Assembly (NCBI GenBank): GCA_017398245.1
Contig: JAFQGN010000203.1
Span: forward strand, 1-6,850
Direction of reading: 5' to 3'
From: Clostridia bacterium
GTDB taxonomy: Bacteria > Bacillota_A > Clostridia > Christensenellales > Aristaeellaceae
Length of the DNA: 6,850 nucleotides
Position numbers and translations under genes: made by a program. Below, piece by piece: positions 6,316 to 6,850 of this stretch; position 1 is the first letter of the stretch; every line of letters starts with the position of its first letter. The notes under the pieces were generated by a model. The model ran no database searches and was not told the origin of the DNA. It was given only the letters and a program-made list of their open reading frames with translations.

Positions 6316-6850
6316 TCAGGATACCGACGGCGCATCCGCAGCCGCTTCCGGCGCAGCCACGGCGGTCTTGCGCGCGCGCGGCTTCTTAGCCGGCGGGTTG
6401 GTCACCACGGTGGGCTTGCCGGTCTTCAGCACGGCTTCGCGGTCGATGATGCACTTGGCCGCGTTTTCGATGGAGGGCAGCTCGTACATCGTGTCCGTCA
6501 TCGTGCTTTCGATGATCGCCCTCAGGCCGCGCGCGCCGCTCTTGCGCTTGAGCGCCAGCTGAGCGATCTCGCGCAGCGCATCCTCGGTGAATTCCAGCTC
6601 CACGCCGTCCATGCCCAGCAGCTTTTTGTACTGCCTGCACAGCGCGTTCTTCGGCTCGGTCAGAATGCGCACCAGAGCGTCCTCATCCAGCTGGCCAAGG
6701 CTGACCAGCACCGGAAGCCTGCCGATGAATTCCGGGATCAGGCCGAACTTGAGCAGATCCTCCGGCCGCACCTTGCTCATCACGTCGATGCTCGCGCGCT
6801 CCTGCTTGCCATGCACCTCCGCGCCGAAGCCCATGCTCTTCTTGCCTGTG
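6316..6850 (-). CDS. clpX: ATP-dependent Clp protease ATP-binding subunit ClpX, C-terminal part (partial)
   Basis: About 178 codons running in from the right edge with no start in the window; the stop is TGA at 6318-6316. ClpX is a AAA+ hexamer that unfolds tagged proteins and feeds them to ClpP in the cytoplasm. The visible part covers the end of the large AAA+ domain ([12 protein letters not shown], then [20 protein letters not shown] with the arginine-finger region) and the small domain ([46 protein letters not shown] with the sensor-2 arginine in [14 protein letters not shown]). Walker A and B, pore loops, IGF loop and the zinc-binding N-domain lie outside the window. The last 25 residues or so are rich in Ala, Pro and Lys ([10 protein letters not shown]) and look disordered; ClpX tails vary, so this is not a defect. 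The gene ends at its own terminator and is convergent with the car operon. Confidence 0.95.
   Translation of the reverse strand, partial: TGKKSMGFGAEVHGKQERASIDVMSKVRPEDLLKFGLIPEFIGRLPVLVSLGQLDEDALVRILTEPKNALCRQYKKLLGMDGVELEFTEDALREIAQLALKRKSGARGLRAIIESTMTDTMYELPSIENAAKCIIDREAVLKTGKPTVVTNPPAKKPRARKTAVAAPEAAADAPSVS

Overview
The window is GC-rich, with G or C at most third codon positions. It holds six protein genes with tight intergenic gaps. The protein sequences look like Firmicutes, most likely an anaerobic gut-type Clostridia (Oscillospiraceae/Ruminococcaceae-like) chromosome. That is inferred from sequence style (a CarA start and MGS domain of Gram-positive type, purine-rich Shine-Dalgarno sites, a DapF implying DAP peptidoglycan), not from a database match. 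I see no mobile element, tRNA, rRNA or CRISPR array.

The left block (1-5254, plus strand) reads as one operon: the 3' end of argF (ornithine carbamoyltransferase), a 36-base gap, carA (carbamoyl-phosphate synthetase small subunit), then an 8-base overlap into a very long gene. That gene is a full-length carB (large subunit) continuing in frame, with no stop, into a complete diaminopimelate-epimerase (DapF) domain. The block ends at a strong hairpin terminator that also serves the convergent genes. Carbamoyl phosphate made by CarAB would feed the ornithine carbamoyltransferase encoded just upstream, giving citrulline for arginine synthesis.

The block carries three linked oddities. CarA has lost its whole glutaminase triad (Cys to Gly, His to Thr, Glu to Gly) although its reading frame and fold are intact, so the synthetase should be ammonia-dependent, as in animal CPS I paired with OTC. 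The fused DapF domain has lost one of its two catalytic cysteines (MCGN to MAGN) but keeps the other and the rest of the site. The MGS regulatory domain lacks the usual nucleotide-binding loop. Together they suggest an arginine-dedicated, ammonia-using carbamoyl-phosphate synthetase with altered regulation and an attached DAP-like sensor or modified enzyme. That is the candidate unusual system here.

The right block (5307-6850, minus strand) is ordinary: a two-gene operon of a RimI-like GNAT acetyltransferase and a NUDIX hydrolase with an ATGA overlap and an extended -10 promoter. Before it lies the 3' end of clpX (ATPase subunit of the ClpXP protease), whose own terminator abuts and partly overlaps that promoter.
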